From Hohaiivirga sp031546825 (GTDB lineage: Bacteria; Pseudomonadota; Alphaproteobacteria; Rhizobiales; Beijerinckiaceae), in NCBI GenBank assembly GCA_031546825.1, contig JAVBJU010000013.1, positions 97,407 through 161,406 of the forward strand: 64,000 nt of DNA. The letters run 5' to 3'. The notes under the pieces are model-generated. The model saw nothing but the letters and a program-made list of their open reading frames with translations, did no database searches and was not told where the DNA came from. Position numbers and translations under genes: made by a program. Positions 34,247-43,199 of the stretch are shown piece after piece. Position 1 is the stretch's first letter. Each line of letters starts with the position of its first letter.

Positions 34247-34534
34247 ATGACTGCTCCCAAGTTCGAGGCTCTCAACGCTCCCCCCGACTGCATCGAGAAA
34301 GGCGGGGTGGAAGTCCTGCGAGCCTCGGTGGTTGAAGGGGCAGTCAGTATCGCGATGCGCCGCTCGTTTGACGATCCCTTCACATGGGGGGTTCTTCTGG
34401 CCGATTTGGCCCGACATGCGGCGCGTATCTATGCGCTGGAGACGGATCTAACCGAGGCGGAAGCCCTGTCGCAGATCAGCGACGGGCTTCAATCCGAATT
34501 TCTTAATCCGACCGATCATGGTCAAGCGCATTAA
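34247..34534 (+). CDS. DUF5076 domain-containing protein
   Basis: The 95-residue soluble protein of unknown function (segments CIEKGGVEVLRASVVEGAVSIAMRRSFDDPFTWGVLLADLARH) matches a family found in the pdh operon of Hyphomicrobiales between pdhB and pdhC. It starts 4 nt after pdhB and ends 23 nt before pdhC, so it is certainly co-transcribed. No catalytic motif is evident. A small regulatory or assembly role for the PDH complex is an inference from position only. Confidence 0.85.
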   Translation: MTAPKFEALNAPPDCIEKGGVEVLRASVVEGAVSIAMRRSFDDPFTWGVLLADLARHAARIYALETDLTEAEALSQISDGLQSEFLNPTDHGQAH

Positions 34535-34557
34535 CCGTTTTTTTCAGGATCAAATCC

Positions 34558-35910
34558 ATGCCCATCAATATCCTGATGCCTGCTTTGTCACCCACAATGG
34601 AAAAGGGAAACCTTGCCAAGTGGGTCAAAAAAGAAGGCGACAAGGTGAAGCCCGGTGATGTCATCGCCGAAATTGAAACCGATAAGGCGACGATGGAAAT
34701 CGAAGCCATCGACGAGGGCATACTTGCCAAGATTTTCGTCGCAGAGGGCTCCCATGACGTGCCGGTCAACCAGTTGATCGCCGTTATGGCCGAAGAGGGA
34801 GAGGATATGAAATCCGTTGCCGAGTCCGCCGGGCAGGGTGCTTCCGCTCCCGCAACGGCTCCGAAGGCGGAAGCCAGTGCCGCGCCTGTGGCATCAGCGG
34901 CTCTTGCACCGGCTTCGCCGATCTCCGCCAATACCGGCAAGGTGTTCGCGTCGCCGCTGGCCAAGCGCCTTGCCAAGATGAATGGCATTGACCTCTCCGG
35001 CGTCCAGGGCTCAGGCCCGCGTGGCCGCATCATTGAACGCGATGTACGGGCGATCATGTCGGGTGCTGCTCCGAAGCCTGCGACCCCTGCCACGGCTGGC
35101 GCAACACCTGCTGCACAACCCATTGCCGCTTCGGCTGCTGCAACCACGGCTGCGGCGCTTGCTTCAGGCCCGAATTTCGAGCAGGTCAAGGCCATGTTCG
35201 AGCCGGGTTCCTATGAGGAAATCAACCTCGACGGCATGCGCAAGACGGTCGCCAAGCGTCTGATGGAATCGAAGCAGACCGTTCCGCATTTTTATCTGTC
35301 GATTGATGTGGAGCTTGATGCGCTGATGGCTCTGCGTGAGCAGGTCAATAACTCGGCACCGAAGGATGGCGACGGCAAGCCAACCTATAAGATTTCGGTC
35401 AACGATTTCGTCATCAAGGCGCTGGCGCTTGGCTTGCAACGTGTACCCGCCGCCAATGCGGTTTGGGCTGAGGACCGTATCCTGAAGTTCAAGCACTCGG
35501 ATGTCGGCGTTGCTGTTGCCGTGGAAGGCGGATTGTTTACCCCGTTGGTGCGCAAGGCCGAAACCAAGACACTTTCGGTTATCTCCAACGAGATGCGCGA
35601 TATGGCGACCCGTGCCCGCAACCGCCGTCTGCGCCCCGAAGAATACACCGGTGGCACTACCGCTGTTTCCAATCTCGGCATGTTCGGCATCAAGAATTTT
35701 TCTGCGGTCATCAACCCGCCACATGCGACCATTCTGGCTGTTGGCGCTTCCGAAGACCGCGTTGTGGTCAAGAAAGGTCAGCCTACCGTGGTGAAAGCCA
35801 TGACGGTGACGCTGTCGTGCGATCATCGCGTGGTGGATGGTGCAGTTGGTGCCTCACTTCTCTCCGCGTTCAAAAACCTCATCGAAAACCCGATGACCAT
35901 GATGGCCTGA
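34558..35910 (+). CDS. pdhC: Dihydrolipoamide acetyltransferase, E2 of pyruvate dehydrogenase
   Basis: The 450-residue E2 has one lipoyl domain (residues 1-76, Lys43 in ETDKATMEIEA), an Ala-rich linker, and a peripheral-subunit-binding domain (VFASPLAKRLAKMNGIDLS, about 124-160). A second Ala/Pro/Thr linker and the catalytic acyltransferase domain follow, ending with the active-site LSCDHRVVDGAVGA. It forms the core that transfers acetyl groups to CoA and binds E1 and E3. Confidence 0.97.
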   Translation: MPINILMPALSPTMEKGNLAKWVKKEGDKVKPGDVIAEIETDKATMEIEAIDEGILAKIFVAEGSHDVPVNQLIAVMAEEGEDMKSVAESAGQGASAPATAPKAEASAAPVASAALAPASPISANTGKVFASPLAKRLAKMNGIDLSGVQGSGPRGRIIERDVRAIMSGAAPKPATPATAGATPAAQPIAASAAATTAAALASGPNFEQVKAMFEPGSYEEINLDGMRKTVAKRLMESKQTVPHFYLSIDVELDALMALREQVNNSAPKDGDGKPTYKISVNDFVIKALALGLQRVPAANAVWAEDRILKFKHSDVGVAVAVEGGLFTPLVRKAETKTLSVISNEMRDMATRARNRRLRPEEYTGGTTAVSNLGMFGIKNFSAVINPPHATILAVGASEDRVVVKKGQPTVVKAMTVTLSCDHRVVDGAVGASLLSAFKNLIENPMTMMA

Positions 35911-35996
35911 TTTTCCCCGGCGCCGGATTGTTCCAGCGCACGGACCTCAGGACTTCCCGCGACGTAAGTAATACGCGGATCAAAAGGAATTAAGTT

Positions 35997-37418
35997 ATGG
36001 CTGACAACTATGACATCATTGTCATCGGCGCAGGCCCGGGCGGCTATGTGGCCGCCATCCGTGCCGCCCAGCTCGGTTTCAAGACCGCTGTCGTGGATCG
36101 GCAGCACCTCGGGGGTATCTGCCTGAACTGGGGCTGCATTCCCACCAAGGCGTTGCTGCGTTCTGCCGAGATATACAACTATATGAAAGAGGCCTCGCAT
36201 TTCGGCCTCTCCGTCAAGGATATCCAGTTTGATATCAAGGCGATCATCGAACGCTCCCGCGGCGTTGCCAAACGCCTCAATAGCGGTGTCGATCTGCTTC
36301 TGAAGAAGAACAAGATCGACGTGATCTGGGGCGAGGCCAGCATCGACGCGGTCGGTTCCGTCAAGGTTGTGGAGAGCCAGCGCGCTCCGACGCCCAAGGG
36401 CGCACTCGGGCCGGGCTCTTACAAGGCCAAGAACATCATTGTCGCTACCGGTGCGCGCCCGCGCGTGCTGCCGGGCCTTGAGCCTGACAAAAACCTGATC
36501 TGGACCTATTACGAAGCAATGGTGCCGGAAAAGCTGCCGAAAACCATGATCGTCATGGGGTCGGGTGCCATCGGTATCGAATTTGCTTCGTTCTATGCGA
36601 GCATGGGCACCGAAGTGACCGTGATTGAGGTGCTTCCGCAAATTCTGCCAGTGGAAGACGCCGAAATCGCTGCTTTTGCCCGCAAACGCTATGAGAAACA
36701 GGGCATTCGCATCATGACCCGCGCCAAGGTCGTTGGCGTTCAGAAGGGGCGTGACACCATCACTGCCTCCATTGAGGAAGCAAACGGCACAACCCGCCAG
36801 ATCACCGCCGAAAAGCTGATCTCCGCAGTTGGCGTTGTTCCAAACAGTGAAAATCTCGGCCTTGAAAAGCTTGGCGTGACGATTGAGCGTGGCATCATCA
36901 AGACCGATGGTCGCGGCGCGACCAATGTGCCGGGTATTTACGCCATTGGTGATGTCGCAGGGGCGCCAATGCTGGCCCACAAGGCCGAGCATGAAGGCGT
37001 GATCTGCGTCGAGAACATCAAGGGCATGCATACCGAGCCGCTCGACCGTAACAAGATTCCGGGCTGCACCTATTCCTCACCGCAAATTGCCTCCGTCGGC
37101 ATGACCGAAGCCAAGGCAATGGAAGCCGGTTATGACATCCGTGTGGGCCGCTTCCCGTTCCTCGGCAACGGTAAGGCGATTGCGCTCGGCGAGCCGGAGG
37201 GTCTGGTTAAGACGATCTTTGATCGCCAGACCGGCGCGCTTCTCGGTGCTCACATGGTGGGCGCAGAGGTGACGGAGCTCATCCAGGGCTTCATCGTGGC
37301 GATGGATCTCGAAGCGACTGAGGAAGACCTGATGCACATCGTCTTCCCCCATCCAACGCTTTCTGAGATGATGCATGAAAGTGTGATGGACGCCTATGGC
37401 CGTGTGATCCATATGTGA
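35997..37418 (+). CDS. lpdA: Dihydrolipoamide dehydrogenase, E3
   Basis: The 473-residue flavoprotein disulphide reductase has an FAD loop IGAGPGGYVAAIRAAQLG, redox cysteines Cys42 and Cys47 (GGICLNWGCIPTKA), an NAD-binding VMGSGAIGIEFASF, and the C-terminal HPTLSEMMHES with the catalytic histidine. It reoxidises E2 lipoamide. An insertion near residues 125-142 (VVESQRAPTPKGALG) is typical of the PDH-linked alphaproteobacterial form. A GGAAT Shine-Dalgarno precedes the ATG. Confidence 0.97.
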   Translation: MADNYDIIVIGAGPGGYVAAIRAAQLGFKTAVVDRQHLGGICLNWGCIPTKALLRSAEIYNYMKEASHFGLSVKDIQFDIKAIIERSRGVAKRLNSGVDLLLKKNKIDVIWGEASIDAVGSVKVVESQRAPTPKGALGPGSYKAKNIIVATGARPRVLPGLEPDKNLIWTYYEAMVPEKLPKTMIVMGSGAIGIEFASFYASMGTEVTVIEVLPQILPVEDAEIAAFARKRYEKQGIRIMTRAKVVGVQKGRDTITASIEEANGTTRQITAEKLISAVGVVPNSENLGLEKLGVTIERGIIKTDGRGATNVPGIYAIGDVAGAPMLAHKAEHEGVICVENIKGMHTEPLDRNKIPGCTYSSPQIASVGMTEAKAMEAGYDIRVGRFPFLGNGKAIALGEPEGLVKTIFDRQTGALLGAHMVGAEVTELIQGFIVAMDLEATEEDLMHIVFPHPTLSEMMHESVMDAYGRVIHM

Positions 37419-37430
37419 TTATGATATTGG

Positions 37431-37457
37431 AGCCGCCCATGTTAGGGCGGCTTCGTT
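37431..37457 (+). terminator. Short hairpin after lpdA
   Basis: AGCCGCCC (37431-37438) pairs with GGGCGGCT (37445-37452) across a 6-nt loop; only TCGTT follows. It could be a weak terminator or attenuator between lpdA and lipA. Confidence 0.5.
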
Positions 37458-37528
37458 CATGATGGCGCACGAAGAAGGCTGCCGAATTATTGGGCTTCAG
37501 TGAGGGCCGGGGTGGAAAGCAACGTATT

Positions 37529-38488
37529 ATGGCTGTGGTACTCGATCTTCTGAAGAATGATCCGCGTCTCCGCCACCCGGAAAAGGCGCATCGACCGGAT
37601 CAACCGGTCCAGGCCCGCAAGCCGGATTGGCTGCGCGTGCGCGCGCCCGGTTCGCCGAAATGGTCTGAAACCAACAAGATCGTTCGCGAGAACAAGCTGG
37701 TGACGGTGTGCGAAGAGGCTGGCTGCCCCAATGTGGGCGAATGCTGGGAAAAAAAGCATGCCTCGTTCATGATCATGGGCGACACTTGCACCCGTGCATG
37801 CGCTTTCTGCAATGTCCGCACCGGTATGCCGGGACCGTTGGATTCCAATGAGCCGAAGAATATCGGCACGGCGGTTGCAAAACTCGGGCTCGATCATGTG
37901 GTTATTACCTCGGTTGATCGCGACGATCTCGCCGATGGCGGCGCTGAGCATTTTGCGCAGGTGATCCGCGCCATCCGGGAGTTGTCATCTGGAACGACAA
38001 TTGAGGTTTTGACACCGGACTTCCTGCGTAAAGAAGGTGCGCTTGAAGTCGTGGTTGCCGCTCGGCCCGATGTGTTTAACCACAATCTCGAAACTGTACC
38101 GTCGAAATACCTGAAGGTGCGGCCAGGCGCGCGTTATTTCCATTCCATTCGGTTGTTGCAGCGCGTCAAGGAGCTTGATTCCAGCATCTTCACCAAATCC
38201 GGCATCATGGTCGGGTTCGGCGAGGAGCGGAATGAGATTTTGCAGCTCATGGATGATCTGCGTTCGGCTGATGTCGATTTTCTCACCATCGGCCAATATC
38301 TCCAGCCAACAAGGAAGCACCACCCGGTAGTCCGTTTCGTGCCGCCGCCTGAGTTTTCTGGCCTTGAAACCTCGGCCTATGCCAAGGGCTTTCTGTTGGT
38401 TTCCGCTTCGCCTTTGACGCGCTCCTCACACCATGCTGGCGATGATTTTCGTAAGCTGAAAGTGGCCCGTCTGGCCAAACACGGATAA
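37529..38488 (+). CDS. lipA: Lipoyl synthase
   Basis: The 319-residue radical-SAM enzyme has both iron-sulphur clusters marked: the auxiliary cluster CEEAGCPNVGEC (Cys61, Cys66, Cys72) and the radical-SAM CTRACAFC (Cys87, Cys91, Cys94), plus the C-terminal RSSHHAGDDF near the end. It inserts two sulphurs into octanoyl groups, making the lipoyl cofactor used by PdhB and PdhC encoded just upstream. The ATG at 37529 follows a GGAAAG site. Confidence 0.97.
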   Translation: MAVVLDLLKNDPRLRHPEKAHRPDQPVQARKPDWLRVRAPGSPKWSETNKIVRENKLVTVCEEAGCPNVGECWEKKHASFMIMGDTCTRACAFCNVRTGMPGPLDSNEPKNIGTAVAKLGLDHVVITSVDRDDLADGGAEHFAQVIRAIRELSSGTTIEVLTPDFLRKEGALEVVVAARPDVFNHNLETVPSKYLKVRPGARYFHSIRLLQRVKELDSSIFTKSGIMVGFGEERNEILQLMDDLRSADVDFLTIGQYLQPTRKHHPVVRFVPPPEFSGLETSAYAKGFLLVSASPLTRSSHHAGDDFRKLKVARLAKHG

Positions 38489-38496
38489 TTCTTCAT

Positions 38497-38955
38497 ATGC
38501 CGGCATTCCGCACCCAAAAAGTTATTCCCCATTCGCCAGAAGAGATGTTCGCGCTTGTGGTAAACGTGGAGAGCTACCCGGAATTCCTGCCGCTCTGTGA
38601 TAAAATTGCAATTCGTAACCGCAAGAGCAACGATGACGGTACCGAGACTTTCATCTCGGCCATGACGGTGGGTTACAAGGCAATTTCTGAGGTTCTGACC
38701 ACGCGTGTGACGGCAGACAAGGCGAATCTCTCTGTTCTCACAGAGTTTGTCGACGGCCCGTTTCGCACACTTGAAAATCGCTGGAAATTCACAGTCGACG
38801 AACGCGGTTGTCTGGTGGATTTTTTTATCACCTATGAATTCAAAAGCTTTGCGCTCAGCATGCTGATGGGCTCGATTTTTGATCGCGCTTTCCGCAAATT
38901 CGTGTCTGCCTTCGAAGAGCGGGCTGACAATTTGTATGGGAAAAAAAGCCGGTAA
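38497..38955 (+). CDS. RatA/COQ10-type START-like protein
   Basis: The 152-residue product has the polyketide cyclase/START-like fold of the COQ10/RatA family: the opening TQKVIPHSPEEMFALVVNVESYPEFLPLC and the C-terminal FKSFALSMLMGSIFDRAFRKFVSAFEERA. In bacteria it is often annotated RatA toxin, but alphaproteobacterial and mitochondrial relatives bind ubiquinone and support respiration, which fits better here. It starts 8 nt after lipA and is a constant neighbour of lipA in this order. Confidence 0.88.
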   Translation: MPAFRTQKVIPHSPEEMFALVVNVESYPEFLPLCDKIAIRNRKSNDDGTETFISAMTVGYKAISEVLTTRVTADKANLSVLTEFVDGPFRTLENRWKFTVDERGCLVDFFITYEFKSFALSMLMGSIFDRAFRKFVSAFEERADNLYGKKSR

Positions 38956-39382
38956 AGCCGCTCTCTGCGTAGAATAACCTTGGCCATAAACGACAAGTTA
39001 CTTATTTATACAGTTATCAATAATCTCTATTGTTGGGACATGGGCTGGAGGTCTGAATATGGTCTTATCCGCAAGCGTAAAGGCGCTTTGCATGTAAATG
39101 GACCGGGTGCGACACCGACTTCATTTCGCAGAGTTATCGTTGTCAGGCTTTCTCGTATAATTCCTTGAGTTTTGCGTAGATTTGTTATTTTTTATAGCGC
39201 GTAATGGCCGCTATTTACCAGTCCGGCGGGGTCGTATTGACAAGCTGAGCATAATCATTCAGTCCCTGTACAGCTTTAGGCATTAAGTTTGATACTCAGC
39301 GCTCTATATGTTCTCAAGGGATGGTTTTGGGCGCGGGCTGCGCAAATGCGGCTTGCTCCTGTCTAAAAAAAGGATTCTACCG
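38956..39382. other. 427-bp intergenic region before sapC
   Basis: This stretch is visibly more AT-rich than its surroundings. It contains a TTGACA at 39237-39242 but no convincing -10 partner, hairpin or RNA gene. Short open frames here lack ribosome binding sites and family features. Confidence 0.5.
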
Positions 39383-40141
39383 ATGGCGAATGTCATGCTG
39401 TTTTATAAAAATACAACCGTGTTGAATCGCGAAGAGCACAAAAACCTTAAATTGAAAGCCGTTGAAGGATTTGGCTTCGCGGAAAATACCCATTGGCTGC
39501 CCGTGGCAGGTGTCGAGTTTTACCAGGCATCGCGCCACTATCCGATCATGTTTGTCTCGGAAGGCACCGGCGATAAAGAAGTTGTCACACCGATTCTGCT
39601 GGTTGGCCTTGATCATGGGAATAACGCCTATGTCGACAAGGATCACAAGTGGAAGGCCGATGCCTATCTGCCGGCCTTCGTTCGCCGCTACCCGTTCGTT
39701 CCGGCTAACGCCGACGAAAAGAAGAACGACGAATTCATGGTGTGCTACGATGCCGCTTTCGCCGGGTTCAACACCAAGGAAGGCATGCCGCTCTTCAACG
39801 AAGATGGCACAGAGACCGACCTCCTGAAGGGGGCTGTGCAGTTCTTGCTTGGCTTCAACAACGATATGCAGCGCACGCGCACTTTCGTTGAGGAACTGCG
39901 CAAGCTCGATATCCTTGAAAAGCGCTCGGCGGACATTCGCAATGCCTCGGGCGCGACCTTCCAGGTTCAGGACTTCCTGGTGGTTTCGGAAGAGAAGTTT
40001 GCCAAGTTGACCGGCCCACAGCTGGAGAAGCTGCATAAGGAAGGCTTCCTTGGTTGGGTGTTTGCGCATCTTATGTCGTTGGCTAACCTGCCGACACTGC
40101 TGGACCTGCACCTTGCCCGGAAAGCCCCTGCAAAAAAATAA
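39383..40141 (+). CDS. SapC family protein
   Basis: The 252-residue protein matches the SapC-like family (named after a Caulobacter S-layer-locus/peptide-transport protein), with the typical opening LFYKNTTVLNREEHKNL, FAENTHWLPVAGVEF and FVRRYPFV, and a C-terminal half with LFNEDGTETDLLKGAVQFL. There is no signal peptide. The biochemical function is not established. The ATG at 39383 has AAGGA upstream; the frame remains open to 39308 but without a better site. It is followed by ialB after 71 nt. Confidence 0.85.
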   Translation: MANVMLFYKNTTVLNREEHKNLKLKAVEGFGFAENTHWLPVAGVEFYQASRHYPIMFVSEGTGDKEVVTPILLVGLDHGNNAYVDKDHKWKADAYLPAFVRRYPFVPANADEKKNDEFMVCYDAAFAGFNTKEGMPLFNEDGTETDLLKGAVQFLLGFNNDMQRTRTFVEELRKLDILEKRSADIRNASGATFQVQDFLVVSEEKFAKLTGPQLEKLHKEGFLGWVFAHLMSLANLPTLLDLHLARKAPAKK

Positions 40142-40212
40142 ATGGGGTGAGTTCAGTCAATTCCATCTTCGGGCGTTGAATGCCCGAAGATGGCATAAAT
40201 GGAGGTTACGCA

Positions 40213-40746
40213 ATGAAAAAAATTCTAGCTTTCACAACTACCGCTCTTCTATTGTCGACCATTGCTGCTTCCGCACAGCAACAGACTACCTCATCGACCT
40301 CATTCGACAACTGGGTCATGAACTGCACCGCGCAAATCGACAAGGACAATAAACAGGTTAAGGGTTGCGAACTGCGAACGACGCTGATGGTCAAGGATGA
40401 GAAGAGTGGCCAGGAAGGGGTTGGAGCGGTTGTTTCAGTCGGCCGTCTCATGTCGGAAAAGACCCTGCAAGGTGCGGTACAACTACCCATCGCTGCGCGC
40501 CTTGATGTTCCCGTCAAGGTCATCGGTTCCGACAACAAGCCGATTGTCGATCTGCCCTATATGGCCTGCCAGCCGCAATTGTGCACTGCAGGCGCGGCGC
40601 TGACCGACACGCAGGTCACAGCCTTGCGCAAGACAGGCGACAAGTTTTCCATCAGTTACCGCAATCAGGCTGGACAGGACGTAAAGCTTGATGTCGTAAC
40701 CAAAGGCCTCGGTGCTGCGCTTGATGCGGTAGCAAAAGAGAAATAG
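40213..40746 (+). CDS. Invasion-associated locus B (IalB) family protein
   Basis: The 177-residue secreted protein has a clear signal peptide (MKKILAFTTTALLLSTIAASA, cleavage near residue 21), then the IalB core beginning FDNWVMNCTAQI and ending with a conserved disulphide-candidate pair in MACQPQLC. IalB was first described in Bartonella, where it contributes to erythrocyte invasion, but the family is widespread in free-living alphaproteobacteria and is probably an envelope protein of general use. GGAGG precedes the ATG at 40213. Confidence 0.88.
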   Translation: MKKILAFTTTALLLSTIAASAQQQTTSSTSFDNWVMNCTAQIDKDNKQVKGCELRTTLMVKDEKSGQEGVGAVVSVGRLMSEKTLQGAVQLPIAARLDVPVKVIGSDNKPIVDLPYMACQPQLCTAGAALTDTQVTALRKTGDKFSISYRNQAGQDVKLDVVTKGLGAALDAVAKEK

Positions 40747-40760
40747 GCTTTTTTAGTCAA

Positions 40761-40799
40761 CGTGACGACGGGGCCGTCAAAACGGTTGCCGTCGTCACG
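40761..40799. other. 11-bp hairpin between ialB and epmB
   Basis: CGTGACGACGG (40761-40771) pairs perfectly with CCGTCGTCACG (40789-40799); the loop contains a small inner stem (GCCGT/ACGGT). It lies between the convergent ialB and epmB and may end both transcripts, although neither side has a good T-tract. Confidence 0.55.
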
Positions 40800-40893
40800 C
40801 AATTTGCCGATGCTGTGTTTGCGGCTCCCACGAGAGTGCAAGAGAATTATCGGGCCATGAACCACTGGTCGGCCCAATTTTTTTCAATTTCCC

Positions 40894-41928
40894 TCAATAC
40901 TGATGCCAGCGGCCATTGTAGTCCTGGACCTGGTAACCGCCTGCGTCACTCTTCTTGGTATAGGCCGTGTTGATGGGCGATTTCCCATGGCCGCCGGGGA
41001 TATCGAGCACGTAAGTCGGCTGGCATAGTCCCGAAATCCGACCGCGCAATGCCGCAACAATGCTCTGTCCTTCTTCTATACCAAGACGGAAATGAGCGGT
41101 TCCGGGTGCAAGATCAGGGTGATGCAGGTAATACGGCCTGATCCCGAACTCCACGAAACCGCGCATGAGCGTCGCCAGAATTTCGGCGTCATCATTAATT
41201 CCACGCAGAAGAACAGTCTGGCCGAGCAAGGTGACACCCGCTTGTGACAGTCGCATACACGCCGCACGCATGGCGGGGGTCAGTTCACGCGGATGGTTGG
41301 CATGAATGGCAACATAAAGGATTTTGCCAGATTGCTTCAGCACGTTAATGCTTGCGTCGGTCACGCTTTCCGGTGTGGCGACGGGCACGCGGCTGTGAAT
41401 GCGCAGAATGCGGACATGGTCCATCTCGGCCAACGCGGCTGCGATGCGCCCCAACCGCCGGGGCGATAGCAGCAGTGGGTCGCCACCGGTCAGAATAACC
41501 TCCCATATTTCGAAATGTCTGCGGATATAATCCAGAGCAGCGTCCAGGGCCTCGTCGGACAGATTCCCATCGCCATTGGGGCCGACCATTTCACGGCGGA
41601 AGCAGAAGCGGCAATAAACGGGGCAAACGTGGATTGCCTTCAGCAAAACCCTATCGGGGTACCGATGCACGATGCCAGGCACTGGCGAAAAGCTGTTGTC
41701 GCCAATGGGGTCCGCGTTTTCTTCAGGTTGAGATATCAATTCTGCCGCTTGCGGAATGAACTGCCGCGCAATGGGATCATTCGGATCTGTGGGATCGATG
41801 AGGGCAGAAAGTGTCGGCGGCACCGCAATAACATAGCGCGCGGAGACGGCTTCCAGTTCAGCCCGATGGGCCTCTGGCGCCAGCTTGGCATCAATCAGAT
41901 CGCTTGCTGTCCGCAGCGTTTTCTTCAT
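40894..41928 (-). CDS. epmB: EF-P beta-lysylation radical-SAM enzyme EpmB (KamA family)
   Basis: The 344-residue lysine 2,3-aminomutase-like protein has the radical-SAM cysteines Cys102, Cys106 and Cys109 in HVCPVYCRFCFRRE, a PLP-lysine region near the C-terminus (VLDIPGGHGKSP) and the HHPDLAPGTAHFR segment. It is shorter than catabolic lysine aminomutases. Together with the adjacent epmA and efp this identifies it as EpmB, which makes (R)-beta-lysine for attachment to elongation factor P. The start overlaps the epmA stop in an ATGA junction. Confidence 0.93.
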   Translation of the reverse strand: MKKTLRTASDLIDAKLAPEAHRAELEAVSARYVIAVPPTLSALIDPTDPNDPIARQFIPQAAELISQPEENADPIGDNSFSPVPGIVHRYPDRVLLKAIHVCPVYCRFCFRREMVGPNGDGNLSDEALDAALDYIRRHFEIWEVILTGGDPLLLSPRRLGRIAAALAEMDHVRILRIHSRVPVATPESVTDASINVLKQSGKILYVAIHANHPRELTPAMRAACMRLSQAGVTLLGQTVLLRGINDDAEILATLMRGFVEFGIRPYYLHHPDLAPGTAHFRLGIEEGQSIVAALRGRISGLCQPTYVLDIPGGHGKSPINTAYTKKSDAGGYQVQDYNGRWHQY

Positions 41929-42977
41929 GGAGCATCTCCGGGAACCGGCGTCCAGATCACCTGATCGATGCGTGTTGCTCCGGTTGCCAGCATGGCGAGC
42001 CGATCAAAGCCAAGGGCCGCGCCGCTGGCCTCGGGCATCACCGCGAGCGCCGCCAGAAAATCGCTGTCGATGGGGTAGGCCTCGCCATAAAGCCGCTGCT
42101 TCTCGCGCATCTCCATCTCAAACCGTCGCTGCTGTTCCGTGGCATCGGTCAACTCACCAAAGGCATTAGCGAGTTCGACACCACAGGCATAAAGCTCGAA
42201 CCGTTCGGCAAACCGCCGGTCGTGCGGCGCCGGGCGGGCCAGAGCCGCTTCATGTAACGGGTAAAGGTCGAGTATGGTTGCACGTCCGTGGCCAAGATTA
42301 GGCTCGATTTTTTCGACCAACGCACGGGAGAACATGTCTGACCAAGTATCATCAGCGGCATGGCGAATGCCGGTGCGCGTGAGCTCTGCGGCCAGTTTAG
42401 TGCGATCGGGTGAGCCGTCGTTTGCAAGCGTTGCGACAAGATCAATCTGGGCATGGCGCTGGAATGCGTCGGCAACCGAGAGCCGTTCTGGCTCCGTAAA
42501 TGGGTCCATCTCAACGCCCCGGAAGGAAAAACACTTCGTTCCGGCAGCTTCTGCCGCGAGACGCAGTAAGGCGGCGCAATCCTGCATCAACGCTTCATAA
42601 CCTTCGCCGCGCCGATACCACTCGATCATGGTGAATTCCGGGTGGTGCAAAACCCCACGTTCGCGGTTGCGATAGGCTTTGCCGATCGACACGATTCGCT
42701 CTTCACCCGCTGCCAGCAGTTTTTTGCAGGCAAACTCGGGGGAGGTATGTAAATACAGGCTTTGCCGCATTCCGTCGCTACCGATGAATGCGGTTTCAAA
42801 AGCATGGAGATGTGTCTCATTGCCCGGGGAGACCTGGAGCGTTGCCGTTTCCACTTCAATGAAATCCTGGGCCGCGAAGAACGCGCGCGTTTGGGCCATG
42901 ACCCGGTTGCGCCCAAGCAGGAACGGACGGCGGTCAGAATGAAGAGAAGGGCTCCACCAGGGAGAAACGTGAGGCAT
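41925..42977 (-). CDS. epmA: EF-P lysine ligase EpmA (PoxA/GenX/YjeA)
   Basis: The 350-residue class II lysyl-tRNA-synthetase-like protein lacks the anticodon-binding domain. It shows motif 2 (KAYRNRERGVLHHPEFTMIEWYR) and motif 3 (SGAALGFDRLAMLATGATRIDQV). It attaches beta-lysine to EF-P. The ATG at 42977 gives the family's usual N-terminus (SPSLHSDRRPFLLGRNRVM); an in-frame extension to 43037 is possible. It is divergent from efp and overlaps epmB by 4 nt. Confidence 0.93.
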   Translation of the reverse strand: MPHVSPWWSPSLHSDRRPFLLGRNRVMAQTRAFFAAQDFIEVETATLQVSPGNETHLHAFETAFIGSDGMRQSLYLHTSPEFACKKLLAAGEERIVSIGKAYRNRERGVLHHPEFTMIEWYRRGEGYEALMQDCAALLRLAAEAAGTKCFSFRGVEMDPFTEPERLSVADAFQRHAQIDLVATLANDGSPDRTKLAAELTRTGIRHAADDTWSDMFSRALVEKIEPNLGHGRATILDLYPLHEAALARPAPHDRRFAERFELYACGVELANAFGELTDATEQQRRFEMEMREKQRLYGEAYPIDSDFLAALAVMPEASGAALGFDRLAMLATGATRIDQVIWTPVPGDAP

Positions 42978-43199
42978 GGGGATAATCTTCTTGGGAATGT
43001 GATATGCCGCATTACAACGAACGGGCCGCTTCGCCAAAGGGTATTGTCTTCTACTAAAGCTCTTTCAATCATAAACTGGACAAAAGACTCTGGCGCTTCA
43101 ACTCAATATCGGATAGTTGCGAAGGCAAGCATTTCACTGCCTCGGAAGTTCAAGAGCTTTCTGACAGGCTGAGATATCAATTCGATAAAGGATTTTGTT

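Noticed and set aside
35823..37031. 402-residue open frame opposite lpdA
   Set aside because: Antisense shadow of dihydrolipoamide dehydrogenase, which has complete FAD, NAD and redox-cysteine motifs.
38980..39168. 62-residue frame in the lipA/ratA-sapC gap
   Set aside because: Non-ATG start, no Shine-Dalgarno, no hydrophobic or motif pattern; the region looks non-coding.
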